This document shows, piece after piece, positions 11,235-23,311 of a DNA stretch of 64,000 nt. The DNA is from Pseudoxanthobacter soli DSM 19599. Lineage in GTDB: Bacteria; Pseudomonadota; Alphaproteobacteria; Rhizobiales; Segnochrobactraceae. Position numbers and translations under genes: made by a program. The notes under the pieces are model-generated. The model made no database searches. It saw only the letters and a list, made by a program, of their open reading frames with translations, and had not been told where the DNA came from. Within the stretch, counting starts at the first letter, position 1. Every line of letters starts with the position of its first letter. The stretch is from contig NZ_FRXO01000001.1 of assembly GCF_900148505.1 (NCBI RefSeq), forward strand, positions 248,001 to 312,000. Reading direction: 5' to 3'.

Positions 11235-11472
11235 GGCGGCCCGCGTCGATCCGCGGCGCCGGCGGTTTTTGAACCGTCAGGCGCCGGAATGCTGGTCAGT
11301 GAGGGTTTCGGCGTTCGCGGGCTTATAGGGGATATTGCGCCGGACCGCAAAGGGCCTGGGCGTCGCGGCAGCGATGCGTGCAATCGGCGGCGATATCGCC
11401 GCAGGCGGGAAATCGGGCGATGACGGCAATCATGAACGGCGACAGTGTGCACCGGCACGGGAGACGACGGCG

Positions 11473-12444
11473 ATGAAGTGGCGCGGGCGGCGCGGAAGCG
11501 ACAATGTCGAGGACAGGCGCGGCGATTCCGGCGGGTTCGGCGGAGGTTTAGGCGGCGGCTTCGGGGGAGGCGGCTACCCGCGCGGCGGCTTCCGCCTCCC
11601 GACCGGCGGCAGAGGCGGCGGCGGTGGCCGCATCGGCATCGGCGGCCTGATCGTCATCCTGATCGTGCTGTGGTTCCTCGGCATCAATCCGCTGACGCTC
11701 CTAGAGGGCCTCGATGACAGCCGGCCGGGCACCACGGTCGGCAGCAGCACCGGCACCGGCGAAAGCGGGTTCGTGCCGGGCGGCGAGGGCGCGCCTTCGA
11801 CCGAGGAGGAGATGAAGCAGTTCGTGCGCGTCGTGCTCGCCGATACGGAGGACGTCTGGCACAGCCTGTTCGGCGCCGCCGGGCGCACCTATGAGGAACC
11901 GCGGCTGGTGCTGTTTTCCGGGCGCATCGCCTCGGCCTGCGGGCAGGCGAGCGCGGCGGCCGGGCCGTTCTATTGCCCGAACGACGAGAAGATCTATCTC
12001 GACATGGATTTCTTCCAGGAGATGGCCCGGCGCTTCAACGCGGCCGGCGACTTCGCCGACGCCTATGTCATCGCCCACGAGGTGGGCCACCACGTCCAGA
12101 ACCAGCTCGGCATCCTGCCGCAGTTCAACGCCATGCGCGGACGCCTGTCTCCCGCCGACGCCAACGCCATGTCGGTGCGCATCGAACTGCAGGCCGACTG
12201 CTTCGCCGGCATCTGGGCGAACCGCGCGGCCGCGGCCGGCAATCTGGAGGCAGGCGATATCGACGAGGCCCTGAACGCCGCCCACCAGATCGGCGACGAC
12301 ACCCTGCAGAAGCGCTCGCAGGGCTATGTCGTGCCGGACAGCTTCACCCACGGCACCGCCGCGCAGCGCGCGCGCTGGTTCAAGGCCGGCTTCGACGCGG
12401 GCAAGCTCTCCGCCTGCAACACGCTTGACGCCAAATCGCTGTAG
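11473..12444 (+). CDS. YpfJ-type neutral zinc metallopeptidase, membrane-anchored
   Basis: 323 residues. The N-terminus MKWRGRRGSDNVEDRRG is followed by a Gly-rich stretch (about residues 20-55), one membrane helix (IGGLIVILIVLWFLGI, about 58-73), then a long soluble domain. The zinc site is AHEVGHHVQNQ (HExxHH, near residue 205), with a distal ELQADCFAG that can give the third ligand. This is the PF04228-type putative neutral zinc metallopeptidase (YpfJ). Substrate and role are not established. The ATG at 11473 gives the family N-terminus; the frame is open further upstream without homology. It is divergent from carB, with 238 bp between them. Confidence 0.9.
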   Translation: MKWRGRRGSDNVEDRRGDSGGFGGGLGGGFGGGGYPRGGFRLPTGGRGGGGGRIGIGGLIVILIVLWFLGINPLTLLEGLDDSRPGTTVGSSTGTGESGFVPGGEGAPSTEEEMKQFVRVVLADTEDVWHSLFGAAGRTYEEPRLVLFSGRIASACGQASAAAGPFYCPNDEKIYLDMDFFQEMARRFNAAGDFADAYVIAHEVGHHVQNQLGILPQFNAMRGRLSPADANAMSVRIELQADCFAGIWANRAAAAGNLEAGDIDEALNAAHQIGDDTLQKRSQGYVVPDSFTHGTAAQRARWFKAGFDAGKLSACNTLDAKSL

Positions 12445-12561
12445 GCGGCCAATGCCGGGTGGATGACGCAGGAACCGTCCGCGGCGCGGGTGCCGCCGCG
12501 GCCGAAGCATCCCCGGCCTGCCTTCGGCACCGTTCGCCCGGCCGCCGGCAGATCGCCCGGG

Positions 12562-12646
12562 CGCCGCAAGACTTCTGGCGCCGCAAGACCTCAGGCGCCG
12601 CAAGACTTCGGGCGTCCGAAGACTTCTGGCGTCGAAAGACATGGCA
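12562..12646. repeat. Five-unit 17-bp tandem repeat
   Basis: Five consecutive 17-bp units start at 12562, 12579, 12596, 12613 and 12630. The unit consensus is CGCCGCAAGACTTCTGG. The first three are nearly identical; the last two start CGTC and are more diverged. Seventeen is not a multiple of three, so the array is not a repeated peptide. It lies about 50 bp before the DUF1003 gene. Confidence 0.9.
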
Positions 12647-12695
12647 TAATGCCGGTGCTCGGACGGGTGCGGTCCGGGGCGACGACGACCGAGGC

Positions 12696-13358
12696 ATGAT
12701 CGAGACGGCCATGGTGAATGCAGAGCCCGAAACTTCCCCGGCGCCGGGCGCGAATGCCGCGGCGGCCGGCCGACCGGCGAAGGCGGCGGCCGGCGACGAC
12801 GGCACGGAGAACGCGGTGCGGGAGTTCGCCCGCCGACTGCTCGACATGGGCATTTCCGACCTGACGCCGCAGGAAAAACGCCTGATCCGGCGCATGGCGA
12901 AGCGGCACGCGGTTTCCCGCGATCTGTCCGTCGAGTTCGATTCGTCCCGCAGTTTCGGCGAGCGCCTCGCCGATCAGGTCGCCGAGGTCGGCGGCTCCTG
13001 GGGCTTCATCATCGGCTTCGGCATCGTCATCGTGGTGTGGGTGATCCTGAACACCCTCGTTCTCACCCGCTGGATCGGTGCCTTCGACCCCTATCCCTTT
13101 GTGTTCCTGAACCTGATGCTGTCGCTGGTCGCGGCGGTTCAGGCCCCGATCATCATGATGTCGCAGAACCGGCAGGCCCAGAAGGACCGGCTGGAGGCAG
13201 CGCACGATTACGAGGTCAACCTCAAGGCCGAGCTCGAGATCATGGCTCTGCATGACAAGCTCGACGACATCCGCGCGCGCGATATTCGCGCCATCGTCGA
13301 GCGACTCGAATCCGCCGGCGTGTTGAAGGCGCTCGAAGGCGGGGGTGACCCGGCCTGA
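12696..13358 (+). CDS. DUF1003 family membrane protein
   Basis: 220 residues. A disordered N-terminus (Ala/Pro-rich to about residue 40) is followed by a soluble segment, two membrane helices (WGFIIGFGIVIVVWVILNTL about 107-126, and PFVFLNLMLSLVAAVQAPII about 139-158) and a C-terminal coiled-coil-like helix QNRQAQKDRLEAAHDYEVN with KAELEIMALHDKLDDI. The SFGERLADQVAEVGGSWGF entry and MMSQNRQAQKDR exit are typical of DUF1003. Function is unknown. ATG 12696 (MIETAMVNAEPE) is chosen because the open frame further left crosses the 17-bp repeats. ATG 12711 is an alternative. Confidence 0.85.
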   Translation: MIETAMVNAEPETSPAPGANAAAAGRPAKAAAGDDGTENAVREFARRLLDMGISDLTPQEKRLIRRMAKRHAVSRDLSVEFDSSRSFGERLADQVAEVGGSWGFIIGFGIVIVVWVILNTLVLTRWIGAFDPYPFVFLNLMLSLVAAVQAPIIMMSQNRQAQKDRLEAAHDYEVNLKAELEIMALHDKLDDIRARDIRAIVERLESAGVLKALEGGGDPA

Positions 13359-13389
13359 CGGCGCGCGGCGCACATTCCTGCGGAGGCAC

Positions 13390-13929
13390 ATGAACGCGGT
13401 CCTCGTCGGCCTCAACGAAACGCCGTGGTGGCTGTTCGTCGTCTTCGTCGTGATCATCGGCCGGGGCGCGGTGGGCCTGCGCGCGCGCACCATGCCGTTC
13501 ACCAAGCTCGCGGTCGTGCCGCTGCTGTTCTGCGCCTGGGGCGTCTACAGCGTGGTCGTGCTGTTCTCGTTCAACTGGCGGGTGGTCGTCATGTTCTGTG
13601 CGGCGGCGGCGGCTGGCTGCGTCGCCGGCTATGCGGCGTCGCTGCGGGGGAGGGTCGCGGCCGGCCAGCGGCCGGGAACGGTGGTGCTGTCCGGCAGCCC
13701 GCTGACGCTTCTCGCCGTGGCTGTGGTCTTCGCCGGCAAGTACCTGCTCTGCGCCTGGGACGTCGCGGACCGCTATGCCCGCTTCACGATGAGCTACTGG
13801 GGAATCGATGCCATCATGACCGGGCTCGTGGTCGGCATCTTCGTCGGGCGCTTCTTCGGGGTGTGGCTGCGCTACGCCGCGGCGCGGGCCGATGCTCTGG
13901 CGCCGCCAGCCGAGCCCGGCCAGCCATGA
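13390..13929 (+). CDS. Integral membrane protein, unknown function
   Basis: 179 residues with about five membrane segments: WWLFVVFVVIIGRGAVGL, AVVPLLFCAWGVYSVVVLF, VVVMFCAAAAAGCVAGYAAS, LTLLAVAVVFAGKYLLCAW and AIMTGLVVGIFVGRFFGVWL. The pattern TPWWLF, then a short loop with RARTMPFTK and a second helix, is reminiscent of the DUF6622 type of small membrane protein, but I am not sure of this. The ATG at 13390 follows CGGAGG. It lies 31 bp after the DUF1003 gene, so the two are probably co-transcribed, and a terminator follows directly. Confidence 0.75.
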   Translation: MNAVLVGLNETPWWLFVVFVVIIGRGAVGLRARTMPFTKLAVVPLLFCAWGVYSVVVLFSFNWRVVVMFCAAAAAGCVAGYAASLRGRVAAGQRPGTVVLSGSPLTLLAVAVVFAGKYLLCAWDVADRYARFTMSYWGIDAIMTGLVVGIFVGRFFGVWLRYAAARADALAPPAEPGQP

Positions 13930-13931
13930 GA

Positions 13932-13961
13932 AAAGGCCGGCTGCGCGGGCGGCCGGCCTTT
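13932..13961. terminator. Bidirectional terminator between membrane protein and carA
   Basis: AAAGGCCGGC at 13932-13941 pairs with GCCGGCCTTT at 13952-13961. It has short T-tracts both ways and lies directly behind the + strand gene, about 60 bp before the carA stop. Confidence 0.78.
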
Positions 13962-14019
13962 CGGATCGTGCATGGCGTCGTGTTCCGCCGGGCGGATGCG
14001 CCGCCGGGTGGCAGGCGGC

Positions 14020-15213
14020 TCAGCCGGCCTTCTTGCGGTCCTCGATCAGGCCGACGAAGCGGTCGAACAGATAGTGGCTGTCGCGCGGGCCGGGCGAGGC
14101 TTCCGGGTGGTACTGCACCGAGAACACCGGCCTGTCCTTGAGGCGCACGCCGCAGTTCGAGCCGTCGAACAGCGAGACGTGGGTTTCCTCCACCTCGGCC
14201 GGCAGGCTGTCGCGGTCGAGCGCGAAGCCGTGGTTCATCGAGGTGATCTCGACCTTGCCGGTGGTGTGGTCCTTCACCGGGTGATTGGCGCCGTGGTGGC
14301 CCTGGTGCATCTTCACCGTCTTGCCGCCGAGCGCGATGCCGAGCATCTGGTGGCCGAGGCAGATGCCGAACACCGGAAGGCCGCTGCCGACAACCTCGCG
14401 GATCGCCGGCACGGCATATTCGCCGGTCGCCGCCGGATCGCCCGGGCCGTTGGAGAGAAAGACGCCGTCCGGCTTGTGGGCGAGGATTTCCTCGGCGGTG
14501 GCGGTCGCCGGCACGACCGTCACCCGGCAGCCGCGGTCGGCGAGGAGGCGCAGGATGTTGCGCTTGATGCCGTAATCGACGGCGACGACGTGGTGCTGCG
14601 GTTCCGTCTGGCGGCCGTAGCCCTCGCCCCACCTCCAGGTGGTCTCGTCCCACTGATAGGTCTGGCCGGCGGTGACCTCCTTCGCGAGGTCGAGCCCGAC
14701 GAGGCCCGGCCACGCGGCGGCCTCGGCCTTCAGCGCGGCGAGATCGAACACGCCGTCCGGCGAATGGGCGATGATCGCGTTGGGCATGCCCTTTTCGCGG
14801 ATCAGGTTGGTGAGCGCGCGGGTATCGACCCCGGTGAGCCCGATGATGCCGCGGGCGGCGAGCCAGCGGTCGAAGCCGCGCGTGGCGCGGTAGTTCGACG
14901 GATCGGTGATCGAGGTCTTGAGCACGCAGCCGCGGACCGCGGAGGCGCCGGCCGCATTGACCGTTTCCAGATCCTCGTCGTTCACCCCGACATTGCCGAT
15001 GTGCGGGAAGGTGAAGGTGACGATCTGGCCGGCATAGGACGGGTCGGTCAGGATTTCCTGGTAGCCGGTCATCGCGGTGTTGAAGCAGACCTCGGCGACG
15101 GCCTTGCCCGTGGCGCCGATGCCGATGCCTTCGATGACCGTGCCGTCGGCAAGGACCAGAACGCCCGTGGGCGCGGTTTCGCTCCAGCCGGAGGCGGCGG
15201 CTTCGTGTTCCAT
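14020..15213 (-). CDS. carA: Carbamoyl-phosphate synthase small subunit
   Basis: 397 residues. The N-terminal CPSase-S domain starts with [19 protein letters not shown] and contains [20 protein letters not shown]. The C-terminal class I glutamine amidotransferase domain carries the nucleophile C285 in FGICLGHQ and the His/Glu pair H369/E371 in [10 protein letters not shown]. It hydrolyses glutamine and channels ammonia to CarB. The start ATG at 15213 ([10 protein letters not shown]) gives the length typical of rhizobial CarA; an upstream ATG would add 43 residues without homology. It is not adjacent to carB. Confidence 0.97.
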   Translation of the reverse strand: MEHEAAASGWSETAPTGVLVLADGTVIEGIGIGATGKAVAEVCFNTAMTGYQEILTDPSYAGQIVTFTFPHIGNVGVNDEDLETVNAAGASAVRGCVLKTSITDPSNYRATRGFDRWLAARGIIGLTGVDTRALTNLIREKGMPNAIIAHSPDGVFDLAALKAEAAAWPGLVGLDLAKEVTAGQTYQWDETTWRWGEGYGRQTEPQHHVVAVDYGIKRNILRLLADRGCRVTVVPATATAEEILAHKPDGVFLSNGPGDPAATGEYAVPAIREVVGSGLPVFGICLGHQMLGIALGGKTVKMHQGHHGANHPVKDHTTGKVEITSMNHGFALDRDSLPAEVEETHVSLFDGSNCGVRLKDRPVFSVQYHPEASPGPRDSHYLFDRFVGLIEDRKKAG

Positions 15214-15516
15214 GGCGGCGACCTGCAATTTCCTGGTGCGCGAAGCGGCGTCGTGCGCGGGATCGTCGGGCGGACGCGCAAACGGCATCGCCCCGGCCAG
15301 CTTCGAAGCGATTGAACTAGGCGACAGGCAGCCCCGCGTCAAGCGAACGGCGCTGCGGCAGGGCAGTCATGCAGGCAGCGAACAACGGGTTCGCGCCGGC
15401 AGGCGGCGAAATCGGCGACGCGTGATGAAAAAGGCGTCCGCACGGCATTTCGATTGTCGCTCCCGACCGGCTAACCTATAGTTGAGCCAAGGGACATTCA
15501 GGGTTGGGGGCAACTC
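15214..15516. other. 303-bp divergent promoter region, carA / exported protease
   Basis: I see no gene here. It must hold the carA promoter (minus strand) and the promoter of the gene at 15517 (plus strand, marked separately). No CarA-type leader peptide or pyrimidine attenuator was recognised. Confidence 0.5.
15454..15482 (+). promoter_or_regulatory. Candidate sigma-70 promoter of the exported protease gene
   Basis: TTGTCG at 15454-15459 and TATAGT at 15477-15482 are separated by exactly 17 nt. The expected transcript start near 15489 leaves a leader of about 28 nt, with a G-rich ribosome site (GGTTGGGGG) before the ATG at 15517. This is a sequence match only. Confidence 0.5.
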
Positions 15517-17667
15517 ATGCAGGCGGGTGCGGTACCCTTTTTGCGCGTATGGAAAGGCGCTTCGGTCCTTCTTCTCGGCGGTGCGCTGATCGCGGCGCCG
15601 GTGCGCGAGGCGCGGGCGGGCGGAGACGGCGCTGCGGTCGTGAGCGGCGTGCTCGGGTTCGCGCTCGGCGCCATCGCCGGCAGCGCCATGAACAACCAGC
15701 AGCGCCCCGGCAATGCGCCGGCCCCCACCCAGCGCGCGCCGAAGCGCCAGAAGCCCGTGCGGGCGCCGGACCAGACGGTGCTCAACGCGCAGACCGCGCT
15801 GAAATATTTCGGCTTCTACAACGGGTCCGTCGACGGGGTGAGCGGGCCGGGCACGCGGCAGGCGATCGCTGCCTTTCAGGCCAAGGTCGGCGAGGAGCCG
15901 ACCGGAAAGCTGACACCGGATCAATACGCCGCCCTGATGCAGATCTACGCTGATCGCGGCAGCGGCATGGGCGCCAGCGGCCCGGCGCCGAACGACCCAG
16001 GCGTGGATCAGCTGTTCGCCGCGATTTCGCGCGGGCCGGATGACGGCGCGCCCGCCCGCGCCGTGCCGGCCGCTACGACCGCCACCAACGTCGCGACGGG
16101 AGCCGCCGCAGCCGGCACCGCAGCCGCCGCGGCTGCCGCTTCGCCGGCCTCCCAGCCGGTCGCGACCGACGAACCGGTGGTGGCGCTCGTCGAGTACAAC
16201 GACGTCTGCATCGGCCGGAACGCGCTGAAATCCGCCGATGCCACAGCGGGCGAGATCGCGATCCGCCAGCATTTCTGCGGCACCCATGCCCTGGCGGTCG
16301 CGGCCGGCAACGCGGCCATCGACGAGGCCGAAATGACGGACATGGATGTGGTGCTGGCGCGGTGCGAGAAAACCGAGGAAGCCATCGACACCGCGATGGC
16401 CGACGTCTCGACCGCCGAGCCTGCCAAGAAGATGGAGGCGCTGTCCGGCCAGTTCGCCGGCATGACGGAGGAGGCGAAGCCGAAGGCGGTGCGCAATTTC
16501 GTCATCTGCACGGGCGTCGGCCTGAACGCGCTCGATGCCGGCGTGGTCAATGCGGCGTCGCTCGCGCTCGCGGCCCTCGGCAACGACGCCTATCTCGAGT
16601 TCGTGGCCTCATCCCTCGCGATCGGCATCGGTGAGGGGAAAGACTCCGCCGCCGCCGCCGAGTGGTACGACTACCTGGCCTCGCGGCCAGTCGTGGAGGC
16701 GCCCGGCTCCGGCATGCCGGTGTTGAAGGCGGCGGATGTCGCGGCGTTCAGGGCGATGGCGTCCGGCCTGAGGGCCGGCGGGGACGTTCAGATCGCGAAG
16801 GCGGAAAGCCTGCTCGTGCCGCAGTTCGACCAGCCGGCCGCCGATCCGCAGGAAAAGGCGCCGCCGGAGGTGATCCAGACGGCGAAGACGACCGTGGGGG
16901 GCGAGACAGGCGGTACGCCGGGGCCGGTCGCGGCCGACTCAAGTCACAAGGGGCTCGCGAATTCCGAGATCGCCGAGATCCTCAAGGACTCGATCGTCGT
17001 CATCTACGATCCGAAGGGCGGCACGTCCGGCACCGGGTTCATGATCGGGCCGCGCTATATCCTGACCAATTCCCATGTGGTGCAGGAGGCGGACCGGGTG
17101 GTGGTCGCCAGCCGTCGCTATGGCGTGCGCGCGGCCAACGTCGTGGCGAAGGGCATGACCCCGCGGAGGGTCGGCATCGACGCCGCGGTGCTCGAAACCG
17201 TCAACTGGACGGCGGACAAGCACCTCGCCTTCAGCACCGCGGTGCGCGAGGGCGAGCCGGTCGCGATCGGCGGCTTTCCGGGGCGCGCCTCGGAAAGCGA
17301 CCGGTCGTCCGAGCGCTTCTTCAGCATCATCACTCAGAACCGCATTCCGACCATCGACGATATCCCGGCGCCGAAATTCGACTTCGGCTATGTGCAGTCG
17401 CTGTTCACCGACAGCGAGACCGGCCTGAAGAACATCCAGGAGGGCCTGGAAACCTCGCCCGGCAATTCGGGGTCGCCGGTCACGAACAGCTGCGGAGACG
17501 TGGTCGGGCTGCATTATCAGGGCTCGGTGGCCCGCCTCACGGTCAGAAACGGCCAGGCGCTCGGTGATACCTCGAAATACAACTACGCCATCACCAGCGA
17601 CGAGGTGCTGAAGTTCCTGAAGTCCATCAACATCCGCTACGACGTCGTTGACGATCCGTGCAGATGA
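15517..17667 (+). CDS. Exported peptidoglycan-binding / trypsin-like serine protease fusion
   Basis: 716 residues. Domains in order: an N-terminal export signal (GASVLLLGGALIAAP, about 14-28); a glycine-zipper stretch VSGVLGFALGAIAGSAM (42-58); a PG_binding_1 domain (about 87-143, ALKYFGFYNGSVDGVSGPGT); an Ala-rich linker (180-215); an uncharacterised helical region with paired cysteines (225-440); a second linker; and a chymotrypsin-fold protease (about 483-716). The likely triad is H520 (LTNSHVV), D555 (GIDAAVLE) and S651 (SPGNSGSPV), so the enzyme should be active. It probably acts in the periplasm while bound to the wall. Substrate unknown. It is a single-gene unit with its own candidate promoter. 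Confidence 0.85.
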   Translation: MQAGAVPFLRVWKGASVLLLGGALIAAPVREARAGGDGAAVVSGVLGFALGAIAGSAMNNQQRPGNAPAPTQRAPKRQKPVRAPDQTVLNAQTALKYFGFYNGSVDGVSGPGTRQAIAAFQAKVGEEPTGKLTPDQYAALMQIYADRGSGMGASGPAPNDPGVDQLFAAISRGPDDGAPARAVPAATTATNVATGAAAAGTAAAAAAASPASQPVATDEPVVALVEYNDVCIGRNALKSADATAGEIAIRQHFCGTHALAVAAGNAAIDEAEMTDMDVVLARCEKTEEAIDTAMADVSTAEPAKKMEALSGQFAGMTEEAKPKAVRNFVICTGVGLNALDAGVVNAASLALAALGNDAYLEFVASSLAIGIGEGKDSAAAAEWYDYLASRPVVEAPGSGMPVLKAADVAAFRAMASGLRAGGDVQIAKAESLLVPQFDQPAADPQEKAPPEVIQTAKTTVGGETGGTPGPVAADSSHKGLANSEIAEILKDSIVVIYDPKGGTSGTGFMIGPRYILTNSHVVQEADRVVVASRRYGVRAANVVAKGMTPRRVGIDAAVLETVNWTADKHLAFSTAVREGEPVAIGGFPGRASESDRSSERFFSIITQNRIPTIDDIPAPKFDFGYVQSLFTDSETGLKNIQEGLETSPGNSGSPVTNSCGDVVGLHYQGSVARLTVRNGQALGDTSKYNYAITSDEVLKFLKSINIRYDVVDDPCR

Positions 17668-17763
17668 GGCGTGGGTTCCGAAGGTGAGGGCGCGTGCCGC
17701 CGGATGGCGGGCGGCATCCTCGGACGAGATGACCCGGCGCTCCGGGCGACCTTTCGCTCGGTC

Positions 17764-18507
17764 TCAGGCGCGTTCCCAGCCGCGGGCGCCGAGGTGTTCC
17801 TGGGGGCGGAAGCGGGCTTTGTAGCCCATCTTAGGCGAGCCCTCGACCCAGTAGCCGAGATAGACATAGGGCAGGCCGGCGGCGCGGGCGCGGCGGATGT
17901 GGTCGAGAATGATGAAGGTGCCGAGGCTGCGGTCCGCCATGTCCGGCTCGAAGAACGAATAGACCATCGACAGCCCGTCGCAGAGCTGGTCCGTCAGAGC
18001 GGCCGCGATCAGCGGCCCGCCGCCGCGCCCGGTGATGGCGCTGTCGGGCGTGCGGCGGCGATATTCGATCAGGCGGGTGTCGACGTGGGTGTCCTCGACC
18101 ATCATCGCGTAGTCGAGCACCGACATGTCGGCCATGCCGCCGTCGGCGTGGCGCGCGTCGAGATAGCGGCGGAACAGACTGTATTGCTCGGACGACGGGC
18201 GCGGCGCGGAGTCCTGGCCGATCAGCGACGCGTTCGCCCGCAGCACGCGCCGGAACGAGGCCGTCCAGTCGAAATCATCCACCACGATACGGATCGACAT
18301 GCAGGCGCGGCAGCCCTCGCACGCCGGCCGGTAGGCGATGTTCTGGCTGCGCCGGAAGCCGCCCTGGGTGAGGACGTCGTTCAGCGCGGCGGCCTTGTCG
18401 CCGACGAGGTGCGTGAAGACCTTCCGCTCCATCCGGCCTTCGAGATAAGGGCAGGGAGACGGCGCGGTCAGATAGAACTGGGGGTTGTCGCTGAACTGCC
18501 GGGTCAT
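17764..18507 (-). CDS. bpt: Aspartate/glutamate leucyltransferase (Bpt)
   Basis: 247 residues. The N-terminal cysteine-rich domain has [16 protein letters not shown] and [13 protein letters not shown]. The C-terminal GNAT-like domain ends with [19 protein letters not shown], then RFRPQEHL, a hallmark of bacterial arginyltransferase homologues. Bpt transfers leucine from leucyl-tRNA to N-terminal Asp or Glu, marking proteins for ClpS/ClpAP degradation (N-degron pathway). It lies between the peptidoglycan-binding protease (convergent) and an RDD membrane protein on the same strand. Confidence 0.95.
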   Translation of the reverse strand: MTRQFSDNPQFYLTAPSPCPYLEGRMERKVFTHLVGDKAAALNDVLTQGGFRRSQNIAYRPACEGCRACMSIRIVVDDFDWTASFRRVLRANASLIGQDSAPRPSSEQYSLFRRYLDARHADGGMADMSVLDYAMMVEDTHVDTRLIEYRRRTPDSAITGRGGGPLIAAALTDQLCDGLSMVYSFFEPDMADRSLGTFIILDHIRRARAAGLPYVYLGYWVEGSPKMGYKARFRPQEHLGARGWERA

Positions 18508-18839
18508 GACCTCCCTCGATCACGCACGGTCGAGTGCTCTCTTGACGGAGACTGAAACGCCTTCCACGCACGCTAACCTTCACGATAGCGCCAAGCGGTT
18601 GGCGGCGAAATGGTTTTATGCGTGAACGGTTCCCGCCCCGGACCGACATGAGCCGGCTTTCGCATCCCTCAAACGCGAGGCGGTTCGCCACCTTATGTCC
18701 GGATCGGAGCAATCCGGACGGCGAGGGCGGGTCCGCTCGTCACGCTCCCAGCCGCCGCGCTGCCGGCCGCGCGCGGAGCAGTCGCGCCGGCGCGAATGCA
18801 CGACGCCGGGTGCTCCCACAGGGTGGCGACGCGCCGTCG
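18508..18839. other. 332-bp gap upstream of bpt
   Basis: No gene seen. It should contain the bpt promoter (minus strand) and the 3' end of the RDD transcript. I found no convincing hairpin with a T-tract, so read-through from the RDD gene into bpt is possible. Confidence 0.4.
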
Positions 18840-19325
18840 TCAGACGGGCCGGCGCGCCGCTTCGGTATCCACGACGACCGTGCCGAGCACGAGATCGTGC
18901 AGCAGCCGCTTGCGGGTGTCGATCAGCCCGACCAGCAGCACGAACGGCGTCAGGAACGAAACCGAGAGATAGAACAGAAGCGAGTGCGCCACGGCGAGCA
19001 GCGGATAGCCGGCGCCGCCGTTCCAGACCCGCATCTCCAGCCCGAGGGCGCGCATTCCCGGCGTCGCCGAGCGCGGCCCGCCGAGGGTCGCGGCGGCATA
19101 GACCAGCGCCACGCCCTGCCACAGGAACAGGTAGGCGAACCAGCCGAGCCCCAGCGTGAACAGACCCAGGAAGAACACGACGACCGCGCCGATCAGCGTG
19201 AGGACGAAGATCATCACCACGTCGAACAGAAAGGCCACCATCCGCCGCCGGCGCACGCCGGCATAGAGATCGGGCCGGTCGAACGGCCGGTCGACCATCG
19301 GTTGTGCGGACGAAAGATCGCTCAT
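18840..19325 (-). CDS. RDD family membrane protein
   Basis: 161 residues. The N-terminal RPDLYAGVRRRRMVAFLFDV carries the Arg plus Asp pattern of the RDD family. Hydrophobic segments follow at about residues 31-54, 58-78 (GWFAYLFLWQGVALVYAAAT) and 107-133 (LLFYLSVSFLTPFVLLVGLI), and DTRKRLLHDLVLGTVVV carries the conserved aspartates. RDD proteins are multi-pass membrane proteins of mostly unknown function; some are ion exchangers. ATG 19325 (MSDLSSAQP) is preferred to an in-frame upstream ATG. Its place between hemB/ilvA and bpt is a familiar Rhizobiales arrangement. Confidence 0.85.
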   Translation of the reverse strand: MSDLSSAQPMVDRPFDRPDLYAGVRRRRMVAFLFDVVMIFVLTLIGAVVVFFLGLFTLGLGWFAYLFLWQGVALVYAAATLGGPRSATPGMRALGLEMRVWNGGAGYPLLAVAHSLLFYLSVSFLTPFVLLVGLIDTRKRLLHDLVLGTVVVDTEAARRPV

Positions 19326-19585
19326 CGGTGCCTCCATGGCCGGCAGATGGGGACCGCAGGCGATTTTGTCAATTAAATCGCCGGCAGACGGCGAGGATAA
19401 CAGGTGGCCCCGATCAAACACGCGTGATTCAACTGACCGTCATGAGACAAGTGTCAGGTGACACGCGTCATGGGATCGCGCTGGCATGCGTCAAGGGATC
19501 GTGCGTGTGATGCGGCCAGCGTGGTCGCTCCGGCGCTCAGCGGGGCGCGCTGGCGCGGCCCCGCCGGGACGTCAGGGTCAGCCGC

Positions 19586-22471
<2,886 letters not shown>

Positions 22472-23149
22472 ATGACCAACGCCTCGCCCGACATCGCCGG
22501 AAGCCCGGCCGCGAGCGGAGCCGCTCCGCCCGGCGCGCGGCAGGCGGACGACGGCGATGGTGTTGCCTCCCGGCGCCCGGGCTTCTTCGCGCGGCTGTTC
22601 GGCGCCCGTGCCGAGGGTGAGGGGCGCCGGCGCCGCCGCCGGCCCTCGCCCGCCGCGCCGATCGGCAAGGGCAATCCCGTCGGCCCGCGCCGCCGCGCCG
22701 AGCCGCTGTCCGGCGGCGTTCCCCAGATCGACGACAGCGCCATCGACTGGAAAATCACGTTCGTCTCGGCGGATTATTGGTCGTGGGAGCGCATCCTCAC
22801 CTGGTACATGAGGTTCAACGCGATCCTCTGGATGGCGATGGGCCTTTATATGTGGGCGCGCATCACCGGCTTCCTGCCCTGGCGCGGGCACTTCTTCTGG
22901 GACATGCCGATCGAGTGGCGGTCGGCCATCGTCTATTATGGCGTGCTCGACCTCGTCGTGTCCGTCGGGCTCTGGCTCGCGGCCCCGTGGGGCGTGGTGA
23001 TCTGGCTGTTCACGATCGTCTCGCAGATCGTGACGCACAGCGCCTTCTCCGAAATCTTCGGCGAGCGCCCGTTCCGTATCCCGTTCTATGCGGTGACGGT
23101 TTTCTTCTATGTGCTGCTGGCCTTCCGGGTGCGTCGCACGCGCCGTTGA
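22472..23149 (+). CDS. DUF6163-type membrane protein
   Basis: 225 residues. A disordered, basic N-terminus (residues 1-85, with an arginine run near 52-57) is followed by four membrane segments: AILWMAMGLYMWARITGF, AIVYYGVLDLVVSVGLWLAA, WGVVIWLFTIVSQIVTHSAF and IPFYAVTVFFYVLLAF. The text DWKITFVSADYWSWERI before the first helix, and the place between hemB and an LdtR-type regulator, fit the small rhizobial DUF6163 family. Function is unknown; the neighbouring cell-wall genes make an envelope role plausible. Confidence 0.75.
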   Translation: MTNASPDIAGSPAASGAAPPGARQADDGDGVASRRPGFFARLFGARAEGEGRRRRRRPSPAAPIGKGNPVGPRRRAEPLSGGVPQIDDSAIDWKITFVSADYWSWERILTWYMRFNAILWMAMGLYMWARITGFLPWRGHFFWDMPIEWRSAIVYYGVLDLVVSVGLWLAAPWGVVIWLFTIVSQIVTHSAFSEIFGERPFRIPFYAVTVFFYVLLAFRVRRTRR

Positions 23150-23311
23150 AAGGCCTTTCGAGTCGTTCCGAGTCATCGTTGCAGAAATGACAGCCCGGCA
23201 GGATTCACCGAAGATTCATCCTGCGCCTTAAGTCGCCTTTAGATTCGTGGCGTCAGTGTCGCCTGCGAACAAAGACCGGAAAATTCCGGGAGACGACAGG
23301 AAGGCAGTCAC

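Noticed and set aside
12459-12695. N-terminal extension of the DUF1003 protein
   Set aside because: The frame is open but it crosses the 17-bp repeat array and would give an unrelated Arg/Ala-rich leader; the ATG at 12696 fits the family.
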